In this document: piece by piece, positions 1 to 7,025 of the stretch | Numbering within the stretch: the stretch's first letter is position 1 | Layout of the letters: every line of letters begins with the position of its first letter | DNA from: an uncultured bacterium | GTDB taxonomy: Bacteria; Patescibacteriota; Patescibacteriia; UBA1558; GWA2-36-10 | Length of the DNA: 13,079 bases | Assembly (NCBI GenBank): GCA_937912185.1 | Contig: CALDOH010000107.1 | Coordinates: 1-13,079, forward strand | Reading direction: 5' to 3' | The notes under the pieces: generated by a model | Told to the model about the DNA's origin: nothing | Seen by the model: only the letters and a program-made list of their open reading frames with translations | Database searches by the model: none | Translations under genes and position numbers: made by a program

Positions 1-83
1 AGGCCGGTCGAGAACAAATAAAAAAATATTCCTGGTCAAGCATGGCCAAAAACATTTTGGATATTTTCCAAAATTTGGTATAA
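1..83 (+). CDS. C-terminal end of a glycosyltransferase (partial)
   Basis: The reading frame that begins at base 3 is open from the window edge and ends at TAA 81-83. The 26 visible residues include REQIKKYSWSSMAKNILDIF. A basic stretch, then a KYSW motif, then an amphipathic helix is the usual end of GT-B fold (GT4-type) glycosyltransferases. The following gene's promoter overlaps the stop codon. Followed by a DUF4012 protein and a lipid II flippase, it would fit a cell-envelope glycan cluster. Only the tail is visible, so substrate and subfamily cannot be given; the family call rests on this short motif alone. Confidence 0.6.
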   Translation, partial: AGREQIKKYSWSSMAKNILDIFQNLV

Positions 84-84
84 T
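57..84 (+). promoter_or_regulatory. Promoter of the DUF4012-murJ-lepA operon, leaderless type
   Basis: A perfect TATAAT lies at 79-84. A weak -35 (TTGGAT, 57-62) sits 16 bp upstream. Only 7 nt separate the -10 box from the ATG at 92, so transcription should start at or within 1-2 nt of the start codon. No Shine-Dalgarno sequence is present. The -10 box overlaps the stop codon of the upstream glycosyltransferase. Confidence 0.65.
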
Positions 85-91
85 ATACTAG

Positions 92-2635
92 ATGCTAATA
101 AAGAAAAAGGCTGCTCCAAAAAAGCAGACTATAAAAAAGATAGATAAGCTTAATATCAAAGAGATAAAGAAGGATCTAGTCGATGACTTGGATCAATTTT
201 TGTTTGCTGAAGAAGATGTTCTTGATGCCCAAAAGGCCAGGGAAGAAAAGGAAAAAGCTTTAGCTAAGTTAGATAAGTTGATTAAACAAGAACTGTCCTA
301 TGATCATATTCTGGATAAAGCCAAGAAGGATATCATTGCTGTCGCTCAAGAGGAGATAAAAGTACCTGAAAAACAACCTGAGCCTCAAGCAGTATATATT
401 GAGTCGGTCAATGAAGTGACCTCACGTTCAAGTCATGTTTTGGACCTCAGACAAACTCAAAGAGTTCAGAAAAGAGCTACCTTGGATAAGTATAAGTCAG
501 CCTGGCAACAAGGCAAGGAAAAGTTAACCGCTAAAAAAGATATTAAAAAACAAAAGCAAGAGCCGACCTACCATTTGCCAAAATTGCCAACTTTGAGTCT
601 CGAAAAATATTTTTATGTTGATATAAATTTAGAACCACTAAAATTAAAGTATTTTGCTAGCAAGATGCTAATATTTGCTTTGGTGATGGCAGTCATTTTG
701 TTGCCGATTAGGGGATTGGTCTTTTTTGGCAAGCTTCAGGATGATAAAGATAAATTACTTCAATTTGGAAAACAAGGTTTAGTAAAACTTCAAGCTGGTG
801 TAATTTCAGCTTCTGAAAATTCATATGAAGACGCTCAAATTGGTTTTGAAGACGCCTTACTTAGTTTTGATCAAGCTCAGAGGACTCTAGATAATTATCA
901 AGAATGGATGTTAGAAGCAGCTGGTACTGTGCCAGTGGTGGGAAAACAATTGTCCTTGAGTAGAAACATGTTAACCGTAGCCAATAATATCTCTCAGGCT
1001 GGTAGTATTTTAAATCAAAGCGTACAAGAAGACACCAATCTTACTGAATATTTATCTATTGTCCATAACCAAGTCAAAGATACACTACCTTACCTTAAGG
1101 CTGCTCAAAATGATCTACAAAATATTTCTATATCTGATCTTCCTTTAGAGTTGCGCCCACACTTTGATGGTTTGAAAAATTATTTACCAACAGTTACAGA
1201 AGACTTAGAGAGTCTGGATGAAACTTTTTCACTTTTAGTTGGTCTACTTGGTCACGATAGTGAAAAAAGATATTTGATTTTATTTCAAAACAATAACGAA
1301 CTTCGGGCAACCGGTGGTTTTATTGGTAGTTTTTCATTGCTAGATGTCTATCAGGGTAAAATTGTTGGACTGGAGACTCCTGGTGGCGGTACCTATGACT
1401 TAGATGCTGGGCAAAAAAAATTGGCCAAAGCACCAAAGGCCTTATCGTTGATCAATCAATATTTTAATATTTGGGACGCAAATTGGTGGCCTGACTATCC
1501 TACATCTGCCAAAAAAATTGAGGGAATGTATGAAGATGCTAGTCAGTCATCTATCGACGGTGTGATAGCAATCAATGCTAGTGTGCTCAAAAATCTACTA
1601 GAAGTGATTGGCCCAATTGAATTAGAAGAATACCAGGTTACTATTACAGCTGAAAATTTATTTACTATATTACAACAAGAAGTTGAATTAAATTACGACA
1701 AGGACGAAAACAAACCCAAGGCTATTATTGCTGATTTAGTACCAAAGGTTTTGGAACAATTATTATCTGGTACTGAAAAACAACCAGCCATGATGACAAC
1801 TCTGGCTAAAATGTTGGCCAATAAACAAATCCAAATTTATAGCGACGATTCGGCTACCCAAAAAAAACTTGGTGATTTTGGCTGGGCAGGCAAAATGGCT
1901 TCCTACGACAAGGATTATTTGAATGTAATTTCAACCAATATTGCCGGTGGTAAAACCGATAACGACATTTTTCAAGCTATTGACCATAAGGTAGAGATTG
2001 CTAGTAACGGTGAGATGGTGGCTACAGTTAAAATAACTAGGACCAATCAGGGTAGCCAAGACAATCCTTTGGCAGGAATCGATGGTGGCAATGTTTCTTA
2101 TATGCGCATATATACTCCCCTGGGTTCAAAATTTATTGAATCAATCGGCTTTGACAAGATCCCTGAGGTATATTTTAGAACAGCTGAAGTAAAAGCTGAC
2201 TCTGACCCAGATATCGCTCGTGAGGAGGATGGGATGTTGATCGATGGTGACTCAAATACTGAAATATATCAAAGTCTTGATAAAACAGTTTTTGCCAATT
2301 GGATGACTTTAGCTCCAGGAGAATCAAAAACTGTCATGGTCAAATACAAACTTCCTACAAAATTGGAATTAGGAAATCCCCTGGTAACCAACTGGTGGGA
2401 CAAGATTCTTATGGATAATCTTAACTTAGATAATTATAATCTTGTTATCCAATCACAGTCAGGCGCTCAAAATACAACTTATAATGCTACGATTGTATTA
2501 CCACCTAATTTTAAAGTAGTTTGGAATAATGCTAGTGATAAAGATAGTATGAGTGTAAATGAAACGGTCGTAACTTATAGTCAAAGTTTAGAGCAAGATC
2601 AGTATTTGGGATTTATTATATCCAACAATAGATAA
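92..2635 (+). CDS. DUF4012 domain-containing membrane protein
   Basis: The protein has 847 residues. Residues 1-190 are a highly charged Lys/Glu-rich predicted cytoplasmic region with helical, coiled-coil-like stretches. One membrane helix follows at about 192-213, and the remaining ~630 residues are predicted to be outside the membrane. The DUF4012 hallmark NNNELRATGGFIGSF is at about 400-414. The family is of unknown biochemical function; it is common in CPR bacteria and some Gram-positives near exopolysaccharide and envelope genes. Here it lies between a glycosyltransferase end and murJ, which supports an envelope role by inference. The start is fixed by the TATAAT box 7 nt upstream. murJ begins 1 nt after the stop, so the two are probably translationally coupled. 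The family call is firm; the function is unknown. Confidence 0.85.
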   Translation: MLIKKKAAPKKQTIKKIDKLNIKEIKKDLVDDLDQFLFAEEDVLDAQKAREEKEKALAKLDKLIKQELSYDHILDKAKKDIIAVAQEEIKVPEKQPEPQAVYIESVNEVTSRSSHVLDLRQTQRVQKRATLDKYKSAWQQGKEKLTAKKDIKKQKQEPTYHLPKLPTLSLEKYFYVDINLEPLKLKYFASKMLIFALVMAVILLPIRGLVFFGKLQDDKDKLLQFGKQGLVKLQAGVISASENSYEDAQIGFEDALLSFDQAQRTLDNYQEWMLEAAGTVPVVGKQLSLSRNMLTVANNISQAGSILNQSVQEDTNLTEYLSIVHNQVKDTLPYLKAAQNDLQNISISDLPLELRPHFDGLKNYLPTVTEDLESLDETFSLLVGLLGHDSEKRYLILFQNNNELRATGGFIGSFSLLDVYQGKIVGLETPGGGTYDLDAGQKKLAKAPKALSLINQYFNIWDANWWPDYPTSAKKIEGMYEDASQSSIDGVIAINASVLKNLLEVIGPIELEEYQVTITAENLFTILQQEVELNYDKDENKPKAIIADLVPKVLEQLLSGTEKQPAMMTTLAKMLANKQIQIYSDDSATQKKLGDFGWAGKMASYDKDYLNVISTNIAGGKTDNDIFQAIDHKVEIASNGEMVATVKITRTNQGSQDNPLAGIDGGNVSYMRIYTPLGSKFIESIGFDKIPEVYFRTAEVKADSDPDIAREEDGMLIDGDSNTEIYQSLDKTVFANWMTLAPGESKTVMVKYKLPTKLELGNPLVTNWWDKILMDNLNLDNYNLVIQSQSGAQNTTYNATIVLPPNFKVVWNNASDKDSMSVNETVVTYSQSLEQDQYLGFIISNNR

Positions 2636-2636
2636 A

Positions 2637-4223
2637 ATGTGGCAAAGATTGTGGCACAAAGTTAATAATACAGTCACGGGGGGTGCATTTCTAATCGCCT
2701 TCTTTTCATTTTTGTCAAAATTATTTGCTTTGTTTAGAGAACGATTGATTGCTCACAATTTTGGGGCCAGTGAAATGTCGGATATTTATTATGCGGCTTT
2801 TCGTTTACCAGACTTAATATTTAATACTCTGGTGTTAGGTGCTCTAACTTCGGCCTTTATACCAATCTTTCAAAAAGTTTGGCACAAAAATAAAGACCAA
2901 GGCTTGGTCTTGGCTAGCTCGGTAATGAATTTCTTTTTGGTGTTTATTAGTTTTTTGGTAATAGTTGTATTTATATTTGCACCACAACTAGTACCATTAT
3001 TTACTCCTGGTTTTTCAGATTGGCAATTAGATCAAACAGTTGCCCTCACTAGAGTGATGCTGTTGGCTATTATATTTTTTGTTGCTTCTAATGTACTCGG
3101 TGGTGTCTTGAATTCTTGGAAAAGATTCTTTAGTTTTTCTTTGGCTGCCAGTTTCTATAATATCGGTATTATTATCGGCATTATGTTTTTCTATCCCACT
3201 TACGGTTTGGTTGGTCTGGCCTGGGGTGTATTTTTGGGGGCTATCTTTCACTTATTGGTTCAATTGCCAGAAGCTATCAAAAATGGCTGGCGTTATAAAT
3301 TTGTCCTTAAGTTTGATAAAGAACTAAAACAAATTTTAAAGTTAATGTTACCTCGGACTATGGGCTTGGCCGCCGGGCAAGTAAATTTGGTAGTTATTAC
3401 CATGATTGCTTCTACTTTGACTGCTGGTAGTATCGCCGTTTTTAATCTAGCCAACAATCTACAGTCTTTACCAATTAGTATATTTGCTGTTTCTTTGGCG
3501 ATTGCTGTTTTTCCTACCTTTACTCAAGCAGTCAATGAAAACAACAAAAGATTATTTTCAGAAAATTTTTCCGTCAGCCTTAGACGTATATTGTTTTTAG
3601 TTATTCCGACTTCGATTTTAATTTTAGTGTTGAGGGCTCAGATAGTTAGAGTTATACTGGGCACAGGTGCTTTTAGTTGGGAAAATACTTATGCTACCGC
3701 CCAGACTTTGGGAATATTTGCTATATCAATGTTTGCTCAAGGCTTGATTCCACTTTTGGCACGTTCATTTTATGCGCATGAAGATACCAAAACTCCGATG
3801 ATGATCAGTATCTTTTCAATTGCTTTAAATGTCTTATTGTCTTGGTACTTGGCTCAATCGTTTGGAGTCATAGGACTAGCAATGGCATTTTCTATTGCTA
3901 GCATTGTTAATATGCTTTTGTTATATATTACTCTTCATTTTAGAGTCAAAGGCATAAACGACAACAAGATACTCAGGTCTTTACTCATGATATCAATAAA
4001 TGCTGTTTCAGCAGGCGCTATTGCCTATGCTGGTTTGTATTTATTGGCCCCACTAGTAAATATGCAGACTTTCTGGGGTATTTTCATTCAAGGAGTGGGT
4101 GCTGGCCTATTGGGCTTGATTACTTATCTAATATTGAGTATATTGTTCAAGGTAGAGGAGATGGAAATAGTAAGGCGTTTATTAAAAAGAGTTTGGTTAT
4201 TATTTGTAAATGGAAAACATTAG
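2637..4223 (+). CDS. murJ: MurJ/MviN lipid II flippase
   Basis: This 528-aa polytopic membrane protein has about 14 hydrophobic segments and matches the MurJ (MviN) family, which flips lipid-linked peptidoglycan precursor across the cytoplasmic membrane. The N-terminal signature is clear: FLSKLFALFRERLIAHNFGA (about 25-44), then DIYYAAFRLPDLIFN and the GALTSAFIPIF segment ending near residue 78. Basic residues in this region line the central cavity in characterised members. The length is normal for the family (about 510-530). The start ATG follows the DUF4012 stop by 1 nt, has no Shine-Dalgarno site, and is probably reached by re-initiation. The last 14 nt overlap lepA. The family call is very secure; activity is by homology. 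Confidence 0.95.
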   Translation: MWQRLWHKVNNTVTGGAFLIAFFSFLSKLFALFRERLIAHNFGASEMSDIYYAAFRLPDLIFNTLVLGALTSAFIPIFQKVWHKNKDQGLVLASSVMNFFLVFISFLVIVVFIFAPQLVPLFTPGFSDWQLDQTVALTRVMLLAIIFFVASNVLGGVLNSWKRFFSFSLAASFYNIGIIIGIMFFYPTYGLVGLAWGVFLGAIFHLLVQLPEAIKNGWRYKFVLKFDKELKQILKLMLPRTMGLAAGQVNLVVITMIASTLTAGSIAVFNLANNLQSLPISIFAVSLAIAVFPTFTQAVNENNKRLFSENFSVSLRRILFLVIPTSILILVLRAQIVRVILGTGAFSWENTYATAQTLGIFAISMFAQGLIPLLARSFYAHEDTKTPMMISIFSIALNVLLSWYLAQSFGVIGLAMAFSIASIVNMLLLYITLHFRVKGINDNKILRSLLMISINAVSAGAIAYAGLYLLAPLVNMQTFWGIFIQGVGAGLLGLITYLILSILFKVEEMEIVRRLLKRVWLLFVNGKH

Positions 4224-5976
4224 AAATTTTTGTATTATAGCTCATATAGACCATGGTAAATCCACTTTGGCCGATCGAATGCTGGAAATAACCGGTACGG
4301 TTGAAAAAAGAAAAATGAAAGAACAGCTCCTAGATCAAATGGATTTAGAAAGAGAGCGTGGTATCACCATCAAGCTACAGCCCGCTCGCATGGATTGGCA
4401 GGGGGCGGTTTTAAATTTAATTGATACTCCAGGTCACGTGGACTTTACCTACGAAGTTTCTCGTTCACTGGCGGCAGTTGAAGGGGCTATTTTGCTAGTT
4501 GATGCTACCCAGGGAATCGAGGCTCAAACTTTGGCAAACTTATATTTAGCCTTAGAACAAAATTTGATCATTATTCCAGTGATAAATAAAATTGATTTAC
4601 CAGCCGCTGATCCAGAAAAAGTGAGCAAAGAGATTGTTAATCTACTTGGCTGTAAGATTGAAGACATCTTCAAGGTATCTGCCAAGACCGGCCAGGGCGT
4701 AAAAGAAGTATTGGACGAGGTGGTAAAAAGTATTCCTGCCCCCAAGACTGAAAGTAAAGATTTACAGGCTCTAATTTTTGATTCTGGTTATGATGAATAT
4801 CGCGGAGTCGTGATTTATGTTAGAATCTTTGCCGGAGAAATCAACAAAGGCGATAAAATAAAATTTATGGCCACTGATGAAGAATCAGAAATTTTGGATG
4901 TTGGTTATTTCAAACCCCATTGGGTTAGTTCTGGTCAGCTGAGCAATGGTAATATTGGCTATTTGATAACTGGCGTAAAAGATTTGGAAAAAGCCAAAGT
5001 TGGTGACACTATTGTCCATGTCAAAAGCACTGCCAAAGCCCTACCTGGCTATAAGCAGGTAAAGCCAATGGTCTATGCGGGTATTTTTCCTAAAGAGGGT
5101 AATGATTACCAAAAACTTAGAGAAGCTATTTTGAAATTAAAACTTAGCGATGCCAGTCTAGAATTTGAACCGGCTAGTTCTCAAGCCTTGGGTTTTGGTT
5201 TTCGTTGTGGTTTTTTGGGGATGCTGCACCTAGAAATATTTCAGGAAAGATTAAAACGAGAACATAACCTTGATTTGATCGTAACCACCCCAACAGTTGC
5301 CTACAATTTATTTTTGAGCAATGGCGAGGAAACTATTTTGACCACGCCACTAGAATTTCCTGATCAATCAAAAATTTCCAGAGTAGAAGAACCATACATG
5401 AGTATTGAAGTGGTCACCCCTAAGGACTATATTGGTGGTCTGATGTCCTATATAGCAGAACAAAAAGGAATCTCCAAAGACACTCAATATTTGGATGAAG
5501 ATAGAGTGGTGCTAAATTATTATATTCCTTTGGCGAGTATATTGGTTGATTTTTATGACAATTTAAAAAGCATATCCTCGGGCTATGCTTCACTCAATTA
5601 TGATTTTGCTGACTATAGACCTTGTCAGTTAGTCAAGATGGATATTTTGGTAGCCGAGCATCCGATCGAAGCTCTGACTACTTTGGTTTACAAAGATCAA
5701 GCTTTTTCAGTCGGTAAAAAAATTGTCTTAAAATTGAAAGAAGTTTTACCACGTCAACAATTTGCCGTAAAACTTCAAGCCGCTGTTGGTGGTAAAATCA
5801 TTGCTGGAGAAAAGATGGCGGCCATGAGAAAGGATGTAACGGCTAATCTCTACGGTGGTGATGTTACTCGAAAAAGAAAGTTGCTGGAAAAACAGAAAAA
5901 AGGCAAAAAAAAGATGGCCAAGTTAGGCAAAGTAGATATTCCTCAGGAGGCTTATTTAGCGGTTCTAAAACGCTAA
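4210..5976 (+). CDS. lepA: Elongation factor 4 (LepA), ribosome-associated GTPase
   Basis: LepA/EF4 is a translational GTPase that acts on the ribosome; it was proposed to back-translocate ribosomes and is also linked to 30S biogenesis. The 588-aa length fits the family (about 600). The GTPase motifs are intact: G1 AHIDHGKS (11-18), switch I around RERGITI with Thr53, G3 DTPGH (72-76), G4 NKID (126-129) and G5 SAK (157-159). The LepA-specific C-terminal region has the expected YGGDVTRKRKLLEKQKKGKK motif and ends in IPQEAYLAVLK. MENIRNFCIIAHIDHGKST matches the canonical LepA N-terminus, so the start inside the end of murJ (14-nt overlap) is right. Initiation is probably coupled to murJ termination because there is no Shine-Dalgarno site. 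Confidence 0.97.
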   Translation: MENIRNFCIIAHIDHGKSTLADRMLEITGTVEKRKMKEQLLDQMDLERERGITIKLQPARMDWQGAVLNLIDTPGHVDFTYEVSRSLAAVEGAILLVDATQGIEAQTLANLYLALEQNLIIIPVINKIDLPAADPEKVSKEIVNLLGCKIEDIFKVSAKTGQGVKEVLDEVVKSIPAPKTESKDLQALIFDSGYDEYRGVVIYVRIFAGEINKGDKIKFMATDEESEILDVGYFKPHWVSSGQLSNGNIGYLITGVKDLEKAKVGDTIVHVKSTAKALPGYKQVKPMVYAGIFPKEGNDYQKLREAILKLKLSDASLEFEPASSQALGFGFRCGFLGMLHLEIFQERLKREHNLDLIVTTPTVAYNLFLSNGEETILTTPLEFPDQSKISRVEEPYMSIEVVTPKDYIGGLMSYIAEQKGISKDTQYLDEDRVVLNYYIPLASILVDFYDNLKSISSGYASLNYDFADYRPCQLVKMDILVAEHPIEALTTLVYKDQAFSVGKKIVLKLKEVLPRQQFAVKLQAAVGGKIIAGEKMAAMRKDVTANLYGGDVTRKRKLLEKQKKGKKKMAKLGKVDIPQEAYLAVLKR

Positions 5977-6068
5977 AGACTACCTAGACCTATTGTCCAC
6001 ATAATCATAGAGAGTATTATAAATATGGCCATTATAAACCAAGCTATTTTTTGGGTTTTTCTCTTCAT
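5973..6068 (-). CDS. Small single-span membrane protein (31 aa)
   Basis: On the minus strand an ATG at 6068-6066 opens a 31-codon frame ending at TAG (5975-5973). It begins MKRKTQKIAW, continues as an uninterrupted hydrophobic helix of about 18-20 residues, and ends TIGLGSL. A basic N-terminus, one membrane span and a short tail is the layout of the small KKK/KRK-type membrane proteins frequent in Gram-positives and CPR. It fills the otherwise empty 94-bp gap between lepA and the next gene, overlapping the lepA stop region by 4 nt. A TAAAAT box lies 9 nt upstream of the ATG (6083-6078), compatible with a near-leaderless transcript, but the -35 is poor. A chance ORF is possible; charge pattern and placement argue for a real gene. 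Confidence 0.5.
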   Translation of the reverse strand: MKRKTQKIAWFIMAIFIILSMIMWTIGLGSL

Positions 6069-6070
6069 AT

Positions 6071-6514
6071 ATGTCTAATTTTAACAAATTTTTAAAAAAC
6101 AAGGAAGTGCTTCGTTTGGAGATAGTTCCAAAAAAGGCGACTTTTAAGTTTTATTTTGTTTTAATCCTCATATTATTGATGTTTTTTTTGATGTTTCCGG
6201 CCTGGCGAGCCGGTGAGATGGGGGTCTTTTTATGGTTTGTGGCTCTAATTACCTTGATTTTTTCTTTAACTAGACAGCTTCTGTCGGTCAATGATAGATA
6301 TTTATTGACCAACAAACGAATCATTCATCTGCGGGCCCTAAATAAAAAGAATTTTGCCGTAGTTGGCGCCATTCGTTTGTCAGAACTAGAGGAAATTGGT
6401 TTTCATGGTAGAGCTAGTATATATCTATTAGCCTCTGGACGCAAAATTTACTTACAAAATATCAATCGTCGAGATAAAGTTTTCTCTAAGCTAGAAACTT
6501 ACTTAAATAAGTAA
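6071..6514 (+). CDS. Two-span membrane protein with bacterial PH-like domain
   Basis: The protein has 147 residues. A short cytoplasmic N-terminus is followed by two hydrophobic helices (about 27-43 and 50-68) separated by a tight turn. The remaining soluble part (about 73-145) is strand-rich and carries RYLLTNKRIIHL (76-87), the Tn+R signature of bacterial PH (bPH2/YdbT-like) domains. Such proteins are peripheral or integral membrane scaffolds of unknown partner. It leads the module of the acidic 161-aa protein and the membrane ATPase and may work with them, which is inference from order only. No Shine-Dalgarno site is seen. A candidate promoter (TTGTCC 5993-5998, TATTAT 6015-6020) is weak. 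Confidence 0.7.
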   Translation: MSNFNKFLKNKEVLRLEIVPKKATFKFYFVLILILLMFFLMFPAWRAGEMGVFLWFVALITLIFSLTRQLLSVNDRYLLTNKRIIHLRALNKKNFAVVGAIRLSELEEIGFHGRASIYLLASGRKIYLQNINRRDKVFSKLETYLNK

Positions 6515-6527
6515 AATCTGTTATAAT
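6499..6527 (+). promoter_or_regulatory. Leaderless-type promoter for the acidic protein/ATPase pair
   Basis: A perfect TATAAT occurs at 6522-6527, and the ATG of the next gene is only 6 nt further on (6534). A weak -35 candidate TTACTT (6499-6504) is 17 bp upstream. The box lies in the 19-nt gap after the PH-like gene. The geometry is almost identical to the promoter at 79-84, so the downstream gene pair probably has its own leaderless transcript. Confidence 0.6.
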
Positions 6528-6533
6528 ATATTC

Positions 6534-7019
6534 ATGCCAGAACAAAATTTGGAAAATATACCTCAAGCTGAAAAACCGGTCTCAAGTCCGGAACAAGTTT
6601 CTGGTTCAGAACAAAAGGTAGAACAACAGGCCGAGCAAAGTTCAGAACAAGCCGCCCAAGCACAGTCAGAAAGCGCTCAACCTCAAGTTATCTTACCCGA
6701 TGACTCACCTCAGGCTGCTCCGCTAGTACCCAATCAAGAAATTGTCTTTAAAAAGGTAGAGGCTATTTTGGCCGATGGTATGGATAAGGTATTTTTGACT
6801 ATGGATGTTGCTAGTCAGGCAAAATTCAAAGCCCAGGGCGAGCAGACTACTAGAGAGATAATGACTTTATTGCAAAAAACTAAAGTCAAAAGCAAACAAG
6901 TTATTGAATTAATTTTAAACTGGTTGAGAATTATACCAGGAGTTAATAAATTTTATTTAGAACAAGAGGCCAAGATAAAAGCCGATCGCATTATGCGAGT
7001 TTATGAAGGCAAAGATTAA
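6534..7019 (+). CDS. Acidic Gln/Glu/Ser-rich hypothetical protein, partner of the downstream ATPase
   Basis: The protein has 161 residues. The first ~65 are low-complexity (Glu, Gln, Ser, Pro, Ala) and probably disordered, with repeated EQ/SEQ units. Residues 68-160 are predicted helical: an amphipathic stretch (IVFKKVEAILADGMDKVFL), a Lys-rich helix, and a hydrophobic-basic segment LNWLRIIPGVNKFYLEQEAK. There is no signal peptide or clear membrane span. It ends 6 nt before the ATPase gene and shares its transcript. I recall this arrangement as recurrent in Parcubacteria-type genomes, but I know no function. A soluble adaptor or regulator of the membrane ATPase is the simplest guess; it rests only on linkage. 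Confidence 0.6.
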   Translation: MPEQNLENIPQAEKPVSSPEQVSGSEQKVEQQAEQSSEQAAQAQSESAQPQVILPDDSPQAAPLVPNQEIVFKKVEAILADGMDKVFLTMDVASQAKFKAQGEQTTREIMTLLQKTKVKSKQVIELILNWLRIIPGVNKFYLEQEAKIKADRIMRVYEGKD

Positions 7020-7025
7020 AATTCT

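Noticed and set aside
1421..1428. A8 run in the DUF4012 gene as a slippage site
   Set aside because: Mid-domain position with no sensible truncated product; a simple Lys-codon run in an AT-rich gene.
5905..5913. A8G run in lepA as a programmed frameshift site
   Set aside because: It contains an in-frame A AAA AAG heptamer, but it encodes the conserved Lys-rich LepA C-terminal motif, and no functional alternative end or family precedent exists.
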